The notes: generated from the letters alone by a model not told the origin. A stretch of 64,000 nucleotides of DNA from Modestobacter sp. VKM Ac-2985 (GCF_026967925.1 NZ_JAPVBI010000003.1:685070-749069), one strand, 5' to 3'; positions 1 to 8,494 are shown, counted from the stretch's first letter. Made by a program: numbers and translations.

Positions 1-770
1 ATGTCCTCGTGCTCGTTCGCCACGTTCTGGACGTCCCAGTACTCGTCGTACGTGGGATGGGCCGCGAAGGCGTCGAGCTGCCGCTGGTCGAAGGCGGGGT
101 CTGCCACGTCCGGGGCGCCCACCCAGAGCCAGTCCGCGTCCGCACGCGCTCCGCCCGGGTAGAAGATCTCGGAGTAGTTCTCCATCGGCGAGACGTTGGG
201 CGCGATCGCCGCCAGGTGCGGCGGTTGCTCTGCCGCGATCTCGAGGGTCGTCTGGCCGCCGTAACTCGTGCCGGAGGCACCCACCTTGCCCGAGGACCAC
301 GGCTGCTCGGCCAGCCACTCGACGGCGTCATGGCCGTCCTTGCTCTGGATCGGCCACCGCGCCTCGAAGCCCGGAGCCGGGGAGATCCCGGTGCCACGGA
401 TGTCGCACGACATCACGTTGTAGCCGCGCTGGCTGAAGTACGTGGCGAACTCGCCCGCTGCCTCCTCCACGGCCCTGCCGTACGGCGTGTAGCTCCGCAG
501 CAGCCCGGGGAACTCCCCGGCCGCCGGCTCGCCTCCGAGCGCCGGTCGGGCGATGGCGCACCCGAGCTCGAAGCCGTCCCGCATCGGCACCTGGAGCCGT
601 TCCACGTACGTGCCGTAGTCGGCCGACCGGTCGTAGTCGAACCAGTCGGGCTCTGCGGACGGGGCGGGGCGGGGCGGCTGGGCGGCTGCCGGCGGGGCCA
701 GCACCCCCGCCACGACCGCGCCGGTGATGGTGCCGATCACGCCGAGCCGGCGGGTTCGGATGCTGAGCAC
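1..770 (-). CDS. Secreted CocE/NonD-family alpha/beta hydrolase (partial, runs off left edge)
   Basis: Reads from GTG at 770 leftwards and is still open at base 1, so about 256 N-terminal residues are present. A ribosome site AGGAGGAAGC directly precedes the GTG and fixes the start. Residues 1-30 form a signal peptide (basic start, hydrophobic stretch, A-A-A before Q31). The nucleophile elbow G-T-S-Y-G-G puts the catalytic Ser near 169, and D-I-R-G-T-G at about 123-128 is the usual motif of the X-prolyl peptidase S15/CocE fold. Members hydrolyse esters or acyl-peptides; the substrate here is unknown. The catalytic Asp and His and the C-terminal jelly-roll would lie outside the window. Confidence 0.85.
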   Translation of the reverse strand, partial: MLSIRTRRLGVIGTITGAVVAGVLAPPAAAQPPRPAPSAEPDWFDYDRSADYGTYVERLQVPMRDGFELGCAIARPALGGEPAAGEFPGLLRSYTPYGRAVEEAAGEFATYFSQRGYNVMSCDIRGTGISPAPGFEARWPIQSKDGHDAVEWLAEQPWSSGKVGASGTSYGGQTTLEIAAEQPPHLAAIAPNVSPMENYSEIFYPGGARADADWLWVGAPDVADPAFDQRQLDAFAAHPTYDEYWDVQNVANEHED

Positions 771-829
771 GCTTCCTCCTGGGGAAGTGGACGGGGAAGG
801 GGACGACGTCGGGCGACGCCGGCGGGGCC

Positions 830-867
830 GGCACGGGACCGGGGACCTGCGGCCCCGGCCCCGTGCC
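830..867 (-). terminator. Strong hairpin after the 883-2280 gene
   Basis: Arms 830-844 and 853-867 pair at 14 of 15 positions around an 8-nt loop. The hairpin lies 15 nt beyond the stop codon of the leftward gene ending at 883 and before the next leftward start at 770. There is no clear T-tract, which is common for terminators in high-GC actinobacteria. Confidence 0.6.
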
Positions 868-882
868 GCACTGCGGTCGGGG

Positions 883-2280
883 TCAGGAGCGCGGCCCGCC
901 CAGCGCCCCGCCGCGGTCGCCCAGCCACTCGGCCGGTCGGTAGGTGCGCAGGATGTCCGACCCACCCAGGCCGAGTCCCTCGGCCGCGGCGTCCAGCGTG
1001 CGGGGGTGGGCGACGGAGCCCCAGTGACCCGTGGTCACCCGCTCGTCCAGGGCCTCGACGGAGGCGACCAGCTCAGCCGGGGTGAACCGGCAGTGGCTCA
1101 GCCGGTGCACGAAGGCCTGGCGCAGCAGTCCGTTCGCACCGGCCTGGCGCACGGTCTCCGCGTACTCCTCCTCGACCTGGACCGGGGCGAGGACGTCGTG
1201 CGTGGTGTGCAGGCTCAGGACCGGGACCTGCAGCTCCCCGGTGAGCTCGGAGGTGGCGTGGGCGGTCTGCAGCGCATCGTCGTCGGCGGTCACCGACGCC
1301 GTCTCGGTCAGCCGGTCGAGGTCCGCGTCCAGGTCGAGCCCGGCCTCCCGGTACAGCGCCGTCACCTGCGCCCGCTCGTCGGCGCGCTGCAGCAACGCCC
1401 GGTAGTCGACGCCGGCGTTCCAGGACGGGTTGCCGCCGACCGTGGTCTCGATGTCGACCCGGGCCGGGTAGGTGAAGCCGAGTGCGGAGGTGAACTGGGC
1501 GACCTGGGCATCGACCTGTGCCTGGTGGTCCCGCGGACCGGGCTCGGGCTGGCCCTCGGCCCAGCGGGGCAGGTGGTACAGCGCAGCGGCGAGTGCGATC
1601 CGCGCCCGGCCCTCGGGGTCGTCCTGCGCGGCCACGACGGCCTCCGTGAGGGTCCTCGCCGCGGCGTTGACGGCGGCCAGGTCGCCCTCGTAGTCGGCCA
1701 GCTGCACCTCGGTGCCCGGTGGGACGAGCAGCTGGGCGATCGCATGGGCACCGTCGAGCTGGTAGTTGAGCAGGTCGACGCCGCCGTGCATGAGCCCGCA
1801 GGTCGGCAGCGCGCCGTCGACGGGGGCACCGGGGAGCTCGGCCAGCTGGCCGGTGACCAGGCCGCCCATGGAGGTCCCGACGGCGAGCACCCGCGACGGC
1901 TCACCGACGGCGGCCCGGAAGGCATCCAGGGTCTGCAGCTGGTCCTCGGCAGCGGTGTCCAGCGTCCAGCCGCTGCGCTCGTAGGAGGATCCGACCAGGG
2001 CGTAGCCCCGGTCCAGCAGGGCCTGCCGGGTCACGTCGTCCGGCGCGTTCTCGGCGGTGTGCGGGATGGGGAAGAAGCTGGGCCGGTAGCCGTGGCTGTA
2101 CAGCAGCACGGTGCCGTTCCAGTCGGCGGGGACGTCGGCGACCCAGGCGGTGGCCCCGTCGTCGACCGTCCCCTCGACGTGCCTGGGGCCCGCGGGTTCT
2201 CCGGCTGCGGCGGGTGTGGCGGCGGCGAGCGAGATGGCCAGCGCGCAGGCCAGGCCGGGGACGAGCGATCGAGGGGACAT
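883..2280 (-). CDS. Secreted alpha/beta hydrolase (lipase/peptidase-like)
   Basis: 465 residues. The start is set at ATG 2280 because GAGG lies six bases upstream of it; an ATG two codons earlier (2286) has no room for a ribosome site. Residues 1-26 are a signal peptide ending A-A-A-G. Y-S-H-G-Y near 61-65 resembles an oxyanion-hole region, G-T-S-M-G-G near 135-140 gives nucleophile Ser137, and H-C-R-F-T near the C-terminus is the likely catalytic His. It is an exported hydrolase of the alpha/beta fold; the substrate cannot be read from sequence. It is in line with the CocE-like gene downstream but a hairpin separates them. Confidence 0.8.
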   Translation of the reverse strand: MSPRSLVPGLACALAISLAAATPAAAGEPAGPRHVEGTVDDGATAWVADVPADWNGTVLLYSHGYRPSFFPIPHTAENAPDDVTRQALLDRGYALVGSSYERSGWTLDTAAEDQLQTLDAFRAAVGEPSRVLAVGTSMGGLVTGQLAELPGAPVDGALPTCGLMHGGVDLLNYQLDGAHAIAQLLVPPGTEVQLADYEGDLAAVNAAARTLTEAVVAAQDDPEGRARIALAAALYHLPRWAEGQPEPGPRDHQAQVDAQVAQFTSALGFTYPARVDIETTVGGNPSWNAGVDYRALLQRADERAQVTALYREAGLDLDADLDRLTETASVTADDDALQTAHATSELTGELQVPVLSLHTTHDVLAPVQVEEEYAETVRQAGANGLLRQAFVHRLSHCRFTPAELVASVEALDERVTTGHWGSVAHPRTLDAAAEGLGLGGSDILRTYRPAEWLGDRGGALGGPRS

Positions 2281-2314
2281 CAGCATCCTCACGGAGGGGT
2301 TCGGGATGCCGGAG

Positions 2315-2343
2315 ACGCTAGGCCTGAGCGAAACGAGCGTCAA
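2315..2343 (-). promoter_or_regulatory. Sigma-70-type promoter for the 883-2280 hydrolase
   Basis: On the minus strand TTGACG (2343-2338) and TAGCGT (2320-2315) are separated by exactly 17 bp, close to consensus -35/-10 hexamers, and lie about 35 bp upstream of the ATG at 2280. Confidence 0.55.
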
Positions 2344-2386
2344 CGAAATGCCGAGCTTTTCTGTGAGCCAGCCCACTCAGAGGGAA

Positions 2387-3214
2387 CTACCGTCTGGCGC
2401 GCGCGTCGCGCACGAGGTCGGCGAAGGCCGCCTGGGCGCGCACCTCCAGTGCTGCGAAGACGGTGCGGTACACGGCCGTCGACCGGCGGGCGGGCCAGTC
2501 CGCACCCAGGTGGCGATCGGGCAGCACCGGGTCGAGCCGCAGCAGGCGGATCCAGTGGGCGCCGAGGAGGGTGAACAGGGCCAGCGGGTCCTCGTCCCGA
2601 GGGAGGGGCCGGTCCCACCGGCGGAGGAAGTCCTCGTGCTCCCGGCGTAGCGCATCGAGGTCCCAGGCCCGGCGGACGAACCGGGCGACGTCCGTGCCGG
2701 CGGCGGGAGAGGCGACGAACCCGTCGATCTGCAGGCCCCCCGCCTCGGCGCCCACGGTGGTGATCGAGTCGAGGTCGACGCGGCCCGGCGCGATCCACAG
2801 CCCGTCGCGCAGGCAGCCGAAGCCGGCCCAGGTCAGCCGGGACCGCAGCCGGTTCCGGACGTCCCGCTGCGTCTCCGGCAGGGAGAAGCTCAGCAGCGTC
2901 CACTCGCTGCTCACCTGGTGGAAGGGTTCGGCCGCCAGCACCCGCTCCCGCCCCTCCCGCAGGACCCTCCGAGAGGTCTCGGTCAGGCCGTAGCGGGCCA
3001 CTCTCCCGTCCTGGTGACGGGTCAGCAGGCTTCGCTCGGTGAGCCGGGTCAACACCGACCTGGTGGCGTCGTCACTCACGCCCAGGGACCCCAGCACGTC
3101 GAGGAAGACCTTCGTCGGGAGGGGCTCCTCGTGGCTGTCGAGGATCAGTGCGCCCCCCAGCGCCAGCAGGAGGTCCTGCGGCTTGGAGCGCACCTCGGCT
3201 GCGCGGTCTGTCAT
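2387..3214 (-). CDS. PaaX-family transcriptional regulator
   Basis: 275 residues, usual PaaX length. The N-terminal third (about 15-90) is a winged helix with S-D-D-A-T-R-S-V-L-T-R-L and a wing ending G-R-V-A-R-Y-G-L-T, typical of PaaX. The centre (W-T-L-L-S-F-S-L-P-E) and the following R-x-R-L-x-W-x-G-F-G segment match the PaaX core and C-terminal domains. Family members repress aromatic (phenylacetyl-CoA) catabolism genes, but no paa genes are in the window, so the target is unknown. The gene stands alone, with the hydrolase promoter downstream of its stop; autoregulation or control of the hydrolase is possible. Confidence 0.85.
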   Translation of the reverse strand: MTDRAAEVRSKPQDLLLALGGALILDSHEEPLPTKVFLDVLGSLGVSDDATRSVLTRLTERSLLTRHQDGRVARYGLTETSRRVLREGRERVLAAEPFHQVSSEWTLLSFSLPETQRDVRNRLRSRLTWAGFGCLRDGLWIAPGRVDLDSITTVGAEAGGLQIDGFVASPAAGTDVARFVRRAWDLDALRREHEDFLRRWDRPLPRDEDPLALFTLLGAHWIRLLRLDPVLPDRHLGADWPARRSTAVYRTVFAALEVRAQAAFADLVRDARARR

Positions 3215-3333
3215 GTGCCCCTCCCTGAGCCCACTCGGCGCCCACGCCGCGGGCCGGCGGGCGGGACCACCCTGCCAGGTCGGCCCGGGGGATTCGTTCG
3301 GTCCACCACCGCCCGTCGGGGGGATCCGGGGGG

Positions 3334-4356
3334 TCAGCTCAGGTGTCGAGCCGGCTCACCGAGCTCGGCGAGGTGGTCGCGGGCGAGCGTGACCACGACC
3401 GGTCGTACGTGCTCGGCGAGCCACTCGGCGGTCTCGTCCCCGCGCCGTTCGGCCGCCCAGCCCAGGTAGGTGAGCCCGCGGGCCAGCAGCATCCCGGTCC
3501 AGTGGCGCAGCTGCTCCTCCCCGAGGGTCCGGCGGGTCCGGTACCCCGCGATGACGGCGTCGGTGTACTCGGCGAAGCGCGGGTGCGGGCGGTAGAAGAA
3601 GAGGATCGTGGCGAGCTCGAACAGGTGCCAGCCCTCCCCGAAGTCGTCGAAGTCGATGAGCACGAGCTCGTCGTCGGCCAGGAGGATGTTCTCCGGCGTG
3701 AAGTCGGCGTGGATGACGCCGTAGACGTCCGGTCCCGTGCCCAGGGCGGCCAGTGACGACGTCAGGCGGGCGACGGCCGCACCCAGCACGTCCCGCTCCT
3801 CGGCGGACAGGACGTCGAGCCCGAGCGGGTCGCCCCACAGCGCCTTCGCCCCCACCAGGCCGTCCAGGTCCCACGCCGCGCGACTGAACCCGGGGAGCCG
3901 GCCGACGTCCTGCAGGTGGTCGTGCAGCTCCCCCGCCAGCTGGCCGAGCCGGTGGAAGACGCCGGGCTCCAGCGGGCTGCTCCCGTCGAACGCCTCGCCG
4001 CAGTCCCCGAGGGGGGCGGCTCCCTCGATCCACCGCTGCACGTCGACCTGGTACTGCTCACCCGTGCCGTCGCCGACGAGGTGCACCAGCTCGCCGGAGG
4101 TGGTGCGGATCGGCTCGGGCACCGGGAAGCCCCGCTGACGGAGAGCCAGCAGGTAGTCCAGCTCGCAGGTCACCGCGGAGGTGGCGTGCAGCCCGGGACG
4201 GTGCAGGCGGACGGCGAAGGACTCCCCCGCCCGCTCGGCCCGGAACACGTGGTTCTCCCGGTACTTGACGAAGTGCAGGGTCGCACCGGCCAGCCCGTAG
4301 GAGTCGAGGGCTTCGGCGATGACCCGCCGCGCCGCGGTCTCGTCGATGAGCCCCAC
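3334..4356 (-). CDS. Phosphotransferase (APH/choline-kinase fold small-molecule kinase)
   Basis: 340 residues from GTG 4356, chosen because AGAGGAG precedes it by 7 nt; an ORF start 117 bp further up adds an unlikely Ser/Ala-rich tail. H-A-D-F-T-P-E-N near 215-222 is the catalytic (Brenner) loop and I-D-F-D-D near 234-238 the metal-binding motif; L-D-G-L and W-x-L-F-E-L-A-T segments also fit the APH family. It should phosphorylate the hydroxyl of a small metabolite. A class-III PLP enzyme of phospho-lyase type lies two genes upstream, and such kinases supply its substrate (for example hydroxylysine or ethanolamine kinases). The exact substrate is not determinable. Confidence 0.78.
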   Translation of the reverse strand: MGLIDETAARRVIAEALDSYGLAGATLHFVKYRENHVFRAERAGESFAVRLHRPGLHATSAVTCELDYLLALRQRGFPVPEPIRTTSGELVHLVGDGTGEQYQVDVQRWIEGAAPLGDCGEAFDGSSPLEPGVFHRLGQLAGELHDHLQDVGRLPGFSRAAWDLDGLVGAKALWGDPLGLDVLSAEERDVLGAAVARLTSSLAALGTGPDVYGVIHADFTPENILLADDELVLIDFDDFGEGWHLFELATILFFYRPHPRFAEYTDAVIAGYRTRRTLGEEQLRHWTGMLLARGLTYLGWAAERRGDETAEWLAEHVRPVVVTLARDHLAELGEPARHLS

Positions 4357-4458
4357 GTGACTGCTCCTCTGCCTGCCGGCGGACCGGCGGGTCGTCGATG
4401 CGCCGGGCTCGGCTGCACCACCCGACTGCGCTGTTGCAGCGGAAGACTGACAGCTACA

Positions 4459-4472
4459 TGAACGCTCGGTCA
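4459..4472. promoter_or_regulatory. Imperfect palindrome TGAACGCTCGGTCA (TetR-type operator candidate)
   Basis: Ten of 14 positions are symmetric, in the pattern TGA-n-CG-nn-CG-n-TCA seen at many TetR-family operators. It lies about 85 bp upstream of the kinase start and just beyond the stop of the TetR gene at 4525-5163, so that regulator may control the kinase promoter. The link is inferred. Confidence 0.35.
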
Positions 4473-4524
4473 AGACCCTTTACGTCGCGTTCACGCACTT
4501 CGGCGCCCCTGAGTCGCCCTCACC

Positions 4525-5163
4525 TCAGGAGCGGTCCGGGCGGACCAGACCCGTCGCGAGCGCGACGATGCCGGCCAGGAGCTCCTCGGACCTGCCGGGG
4601 TCCTCGGCCACCTCCACCAGCGCGGCCCGCGATGCGCCCACGAGGAGGGCGGCCAGCGTCGCCGGCTCCACTCCGGCAGCCATGACCCCGGCGGCGCGCG
4701 CCTCGGCGACGTCCTCGGCGATGAGCTTGGCGACGACCCGCGAGGCGTGTCCCCGCACCGGCGCCAGCGCCGGTTCCACGCTCGGGTCGCTGTTGGAGTA
4801 GAACCGCCCGACGAGCGGCCGGGCGCCGATCTCCAGGAGGGGGCGGGCGAGGGCGGCCACCTTGTCCACGAAGCCGGACGCCTGGCCGTGCGAGGCGGCC
4901 ACCCGGTCGAGCAGCTCCTCGTTGACCTCCTCGTACAGCGTGCGGAAGAGGTCGTCCCGGCCGGCCGGGAAGTACGCGTAGAGCGTCACCTTGGAGGCCC
5001 CCGCCTCGGCCGCGATCGCCTCCACCGTGGCCCCGCCGAACCCCCGCTCGGCGAAGACCTCGAGGGCCGCGTCGAGCAGCACGCGCCGGGTGCGGAGCCG
5101 GTTCTGCTCGCGGAGCGAGAGCCGCCCGCTGCCCGCCCGGGGCGCATCCTGCGACGACGTCAT
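4525..5163 (-). CDS. TetR-family transcriptional regulator
   Basis: 212 residues. The N-terminal helix-turn-helix at about 25-70 is standard (A-A-L-E-V-F-A-E-R-G-F-G-G-A-T-V, then A-G-A-S-K-V-T-L-Y-A-Y-F-P), and the rest is an all-helical ligand domain. It lies between the small-molecule kinase and the class-III PLP enzyme, all leftward, and probably controls that pair. An imperfect palindrome lies just downstream at 4459-4472, in front of the kinase. Confidence 0.88.
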   Translation of the reverse strand: MTSSQDAPRAGSGRLSLREQNRLRTRRVLLDAALEVFAERGFGGATVEAIAAEAGASKVTLYAYFPAGRDDLFRTLYEEVNEELLDRVAASHGQASGFVDKVAALARPLLEIGARPLVGRFYSNSDPSVEPALAPVRGHASRVVAKLIAEDVAEARAAGVMAAGVEPATLAALLVGASRAALVEVAEDPGRSEELLAGIVALATGLVRPDRS

Positions 5164-5246
5164 CCGGCCCCCCTCCCGTCAGCTGTGACCGACACCCTAC
5201 GGAGGGGTGACCGGCCATCGCCGACCGGAGACCCGACCGGTGGGCG

Positions 5247-6548
5247 TCACCGGACGGCGGCCTCCACCTCGTCGAGGCTGGCGGCGAGCCGGTCGACCAG
5301 GAGCTCCAGGTGCTCGTGCTCGAACACCATGGGCGGCCGGATCTTCAGCACGTTGTCCCGCGGCCCGATCCGGCTGATCAGCACACCTCGCCGGACCATG
5401 TCCTCCACGACGCGCTTCGCCCGGCCTGCGCTCGCCCGGCCGTCGTCGTCGACCAGCTCGAGACCGAAGAACAGGCCGGTCCCGCGGACGGCACTGACAC
5501 TCGGCCGGTCGGCGGCCAGCTCCTCCAGCGTCTTGCGGGCGTGCCGGCCGAGCTCGGCGGCGCTGGCCTGCAGCTCCCGGTCCGCCGTCTCCTGGAGCAC
5601 GGCCGCACCGGCCGCGGCGGACACCGGGTTCCCGGCGAAGGTGTTGAAGTACATGTTGGCGCTGCCGAACTCGTCCAGCAGCCGGGTCGTGGTGACCACA
5701 CCGCCGAGGGGGTGTCCGTTGCCCAGCGGCTTGCCCATCGTGACCAGGTCGGGCCGGACGCCGTGCAGCTCGTGCCCCCAGAACGCCGAGCCGGACCGGC
5801 CCAGCCCCGACTGCACCTCGTCGGCGATGACCAGCCCCCCGGCACCGTGCACCAGGTCGGCCAGGCCCTCGACGTACCCGGCCGGCGGGTGCAGCAGGCC
5901 CTCGGTGGTGAAGAGCGGGTCGAACAGCAGCGCGGCGAGGCCGTGGCCGGCGGCCTGCAGCGAGGCGACGGCGGCGGCCGCCTCCTCGAGCGCCTCCGCG
6001 AGGACGACGTCGGGGCTCCGGGGGTCGGAGAGGACGTCCGGGATCCGCAGTGCGCGGACGTGGGCACCCAGCGGCTCCGCGGTCGTCAGCCCGGTGGTCA
6101 TCTCCGCCAGCGACGTGGTGTTGCCGTGGTAGCTGAAGTCGGTGACCAGGACGCCGGTCGACCGGGTGTGCTGGCGGGCGATGCGGAGGGCGAGCTCGTT
6201 GGCCTCGGAGCCGCTGTTGGTGAAGAAGACCTTGTCCAGGTGCGGCGCGAAGGTCGCGAGCAGCGTCTCGCCGTAGTCGACGACGGGCTCGTGCAGGTAC
6301 CGGGTGTGCACGTTCAGCCGCGCTGCCTGCTCGGCGATGGCGCGGACGACCACGGGGTTGCAGTGTCCCACGTGCGGGACGTTGTTGTAGGCGTCGAGGT
6401 AGTCGACGCCGTCGGCCGCCGTCAACCAGACGCCGTGCCCGGCGACGACGTGCAGCGGCTGGTCGTAGAACAGGGGCGAGTGCGGGCCGATGACCTTCGA
6501 CCGTCGCGCACGGAGCGCCTCGGCCACGGACGAGCTGTCGGTCGACAT
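5247..6548 (-). CDS. Class-III PLP enzyme, phospho-lyase-like (AGXT2L-type) aminotransferase fold
   Basis: 433 residues from ATG 6548, preceded by GAGGAAGAAGG; a longer frame from 6656 has no ribosome site. The N-terminal Y-N-N-V-P-H-V-G-H-C-N-P segment and the PLP-lysine context M-G-K-P-L-G-N-G-H-P are hallmarks of the ethanolamine-phosphate/5-phosphohydroxylysine phospho-lyase branch rather than generic omega-aminotransferases. S-G-S-E-A-N-E and D-E-V-Q-S-G-L-G-R are the usual class-III motifs. Such enzymes eliminate phosphate and ammonia from a phosphorylated amino alcohol to give a semialdehyde. The kinase at 3334-4356 would supply the substrate. An ordinary aminotransferase role remains possible. 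Confidence 0.8.
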   Translation of the reverse strand: MSTDSSSVAEALRARRSKVIGPHSPLFYDQPLHVVAGHGVWLTAADGVDYLDAYNNVPHVGHCNPVVVRAIAEQAARLNVHTRYLHEPVVDYGETLLATFAPHLDKVFFTNSGSEANELALRIARQHTRSTGVLVTDFSYHGNTTSLAEMTTGLTTAEPLGAHVRALRIPDVLSDPRSPDVVLAEALEEAAAAVASLQAAGHGLAALLFDPLFTTEGLLHPPAGYVEGLADLVHGAGGLVIADEVQSGLGRSGSAFWGHELHGVRPDLVTMGKPLGNGHPLGGVVTTTRLLDEFGSANMYFNTFAGNPVSAAAGAAVLQETADRELQASAAELGRHARKTLEELAADRPSVSAVRGTGLFFGLELVDDDGRASAGRAKRVVEDMVRRGVLISRIGPRDNVLKIRPPMVFEHEHLELLVDRLAASLDEVEAAVR

Positions 6549-6687
6549 GACGCCTTCTTCCTCAGCGAGCGGGTTCCACGCCATGCGCCGACGGTCCCCG
6601 GAATCTGAACGCAGCGTACAGAAATCTGGGGGACCACGGCCAGCGTCGTCCGTCACGAGTCACCACGGCGGCGCGCGTCCCGACAGG

Positions 6688-7380
6688 TCAGTGGCCGGAG
6701 ACCCGGCGCTGCACGCTGGCGACGTGCGCCGCGGCAGCCGCGACGGCGCCCGCCTCGTCGCCCGCCCGGATGGCGGCCGCGATCCGTTCGTGCTCGCGGC
6801 GGGAGGAGCGCATCCGGTCGGCGGTGAGCAGGTGCTCACGGCGACTGGGCTCGGTGAGCTCCTGCACCCGGTCGTGCAGGCGCACCAGCAGCGGGTTGTT
6901 GCTGTACTGGGCGATCGCCCGGTGAAAGGTCCGGTCCAGCCGGGCGAAGTGCGCCGGCCTGCTCTCCGCCTCCATCTCCACGAGCAGCGCCTCCAGCTGG
7001 GCGATCCCCTGGGCGGTGGCGTGCCGCGCGGCGCGGCCCGCGACCGACGGTTCGATGCAGGCGCGCACGTCCATCACCTGCGCCAGCTCGATCTGGTTCG
7101 CGTCGAGCCCACCGGCCAGCGCGAGCCCGGTCAGCGTCCCGCCCGGCCGCAGCACGGTCGTGCCACGCCCCCGGGTGCGGTCGACGAGCCCGCGGACCTC
7201 CAGGTCGCGCAACGCCTCCCGGACCGAGCCGCGGGAGACGCCCAGCGACCCGGCGAGCTCCCGCTCCGGGGGCAGCCGGTCCCCCGGGCCGAGCGTCCCG
7301 TCCAGGATCAGCCGCTCCAGCCGGGAGGACACGACGTCCGCCCGCGAGGTCTGCCCGGACGACGCGGTGCCACTCTCCAC
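6688..7380 (-). CDS. FadR-subfamily GntR regulator
   Basis: 230 residues from GTG 7380; AAGGAG is 5 nt upstream. The N-terminal winged helix carries L-P-P-E-R-E-L-A, S-L-G-V-S-R-G-S-V-R-E-A-L and G-L-V-x-R-x-R-G-R-G-T. The C-terminal FCD domain has the D-x-R-x-x-x-E-P start (about 125-132), H-R-A-I-A near 172 and E-H-x-x-I-A-A-A-I-R-x-G-D near the end, with the His/Asp residues that bind a metal and carboxylate ligands. It is divergent from the ABC importer, and a 15-bp palindrome of FadR/GntR type lies in front of each gene, so it very likely represses both. Confidence 0.88.
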   Translation of the reverse strand: MESGTASSGQTSRADVVSSRLERLILDGTLGPGDRLPPERELAGSLGVSRGSVREALRDLEVRGLVDRTRGRGTTVLRPGGTLTGLALAGGLDANQIELAQVMDVRACIEPSVAGRAARHATAQGIAQLEALLVEMEAESRPAHFARLDRTFHRAIAQYSNNPLLVRLHDRVQELTEPSRREHLLTADRMRSSRREHERIAAAIRAGDEAGAVAAAAAHVASVQRRVSGH

Positions 7381-7388
7381 ACGATCTC

Positions 7389-7403
7389 CTTGGTAGGACC
7401 AAG
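7389..7403. promoter_or_regulatory. 15-bp palindromic operator, copy 1 (in front of the GntR gene)
   Basis: The sequence CTTGGTAGGACCAAG is a near-perfect palindrome with arms CTTGGT/ACCAAG. It is the exact reverse complement of the copy at 7554-7568. The T-G-G-T-n-n-n-A-C-C-A core matches the known FadR/GntR operator pattern. It overlaps the ribosome binding region of the regulator gene, which suggests autorepression. Confidence 0.7.
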
Positions 7404-7553
7404 ACGACTTCGTCGTCGACCCCGGACAGAACACGCCCTGGCGGTCAGCGCGGAGGTTACGCCCGCGTCTCAATTGCGAATCTTGCGTCAGAAGTCTTTA
7501 CAGCCCGTTCAGTGTGACCCCAGACTCACCGGCACCATCCCTCAACCGGGTGA

Positions 7554-7568
7554 CTTGGTCCTACCAAG
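7554..7568. promoter_or_regulatory. 15-bp palindromic operator, copy 2 (in front of the ABC importer)
   Basis: CTTGGTCCTACCAAG lies 25 bp before the GTG of the solute-binding protein gene. It is identical, in inverted orientation, to the 7389-7403 copy. Binding here would block the importer operon. Confidence 0.7.
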
Positions 7569-7592
7569 ACGCCCGACCACTGGAGGCCGACT

Positions 7593-8489
7593 GTGCGTCC
7601 GCTCCGTGCTCTGTCCATGACCATCGCGCTGGGGACGACCGTGACCCTGGCGGCCTGCGGCGGGTCGTCCGAGGAGGAGGCCGACGCTGCGGCCCCGTCG
7701 GTCGAGCAGGACGACGAGATCGCCGCCCTCGTGCCCGACGAGCTCCGGGAGTCCGGCGTGCTCACCATCGGCGTGGACCCCGGGGTGGCGCCGATGGTCA
7801 TCTCCTCCGACGACGGGACGCTCACCGGGTTCGAGGTCGAGCTCGCCCGGGAGGCGGCCGGGCTCATGGGCCTGGAGGTCGAGTTCCGGCCCGGCGACTT
7901 CACCGGCCTGATCGCCGGGCTCCAGGCCGAGCGCTACGACACCGTCATGTCCTTCGTCGTCGACACCGCGGAGCGGCAGCAGTCGGCGGACTTCGTGGAC
8001 TACATGGAGGTCGGCGCCGGGATCCTCGTCCCCCAGGGCAACCCCGAGGGCATCGAGGAGCCGATGGACCTCTGCGGGGTCACCACCGTCGTCGGCGCCG
8101 CCAGCCAGGGCGAGCGGACGGCCGACGCCCTGAGCGAGGAGTGCGTGGCTGCCGGGCAGGAGCCGGTCGACAAGCTCGTCGTCCAGGACCCCACCGACGT
8201 GCAGACCGCGATCAGCGCGGGCCGGGCGCCCGCCGCGCTCAACGTGAGCCCCGTGATCGGCTACGCCGTGAGCACCTCGGGGGGCCAGTTCGAGCAGGCC
8301 GGCGACTTCTTCAACGAGGTGCCCGGCGGCGCCCTGTTCCGCAAGGACGACACCGAGCTGCGGGACGCCTTCGTCGCCGCGCTGCTGCAGCTCCAGGAGG
8401 ACGGGACGTTCGCCGAGCTCGGCGAGGAGTTCGGCGTCACGGAGAGCCTCCTGGAAGGTGCCCCCATCAACGCGGCGACCCAGGAGTGA
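7593..8489 (+). CDS. ABC transporter solute-binding lipoprotein (polar amino-acid type)
   Basis: 298 residues, GTG start after TGGAGG. A lipoprotein signal peptide ends L-A-A-C near residue 22. The mature part is an SBP_bac_3 domain: G-V-L-T-I-G-V-D, then G-F-E-V-E-L-A-R-E-A-A near 87, and R-Y-D-T-V-M-S-F near 115. It captures a small polar solute outside the membrane and delivers it to the permease/ATPase pair that follows. An operator palindrome lies just upstream, and the divergent FadR-type regulator is the likely repressor. Confidence 0.88.
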   Translation: MRPLRALSMTIALGTTVTLAACGGSSEEEADAAAPSVEQDDEIAALVPDELRESGVLTIGVDPGVAPMVISSDDGTLTGFEVELAREAAGLMGLEVEFRPGDFTGLIAGLQAERYDTVMSFVVDTAERQQSADFVDYMEVGAGILVPQGNPEGIEEPMDLCGVTTVVGAASQGERTADALSEECVAAGQEPVDKLVVQDPTDVQTAISAGRAPAALNVSPVIGYAVSTSGGQFEQAGDFFNEVPGGALFRKDDTELRDAFVAALLQLQEDGTFAELGEEFGVTESLLEGAPINAATQE

Positions 8490-8494
8490 GCGCC

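Noticed and set aside
724..2574. 616-codon open frame on the plus strand
   Set aside because: It lies antisense to the secreted hydrolase with signal peptide and Ser-elbow motif, and its composition (Gly/Arg/Val-rich) is that of a GC-rich shadow.
3215..3333. Possible regulatory element upstream of the PaaX gene
   Set aside because: No clear palindrome or hexamers; left unannotated.
3334..6548. Naming the substrate as hydroxylysine
   Set aside because: Motifs support the phospho-lyase branch but not the particular amino alcohol.
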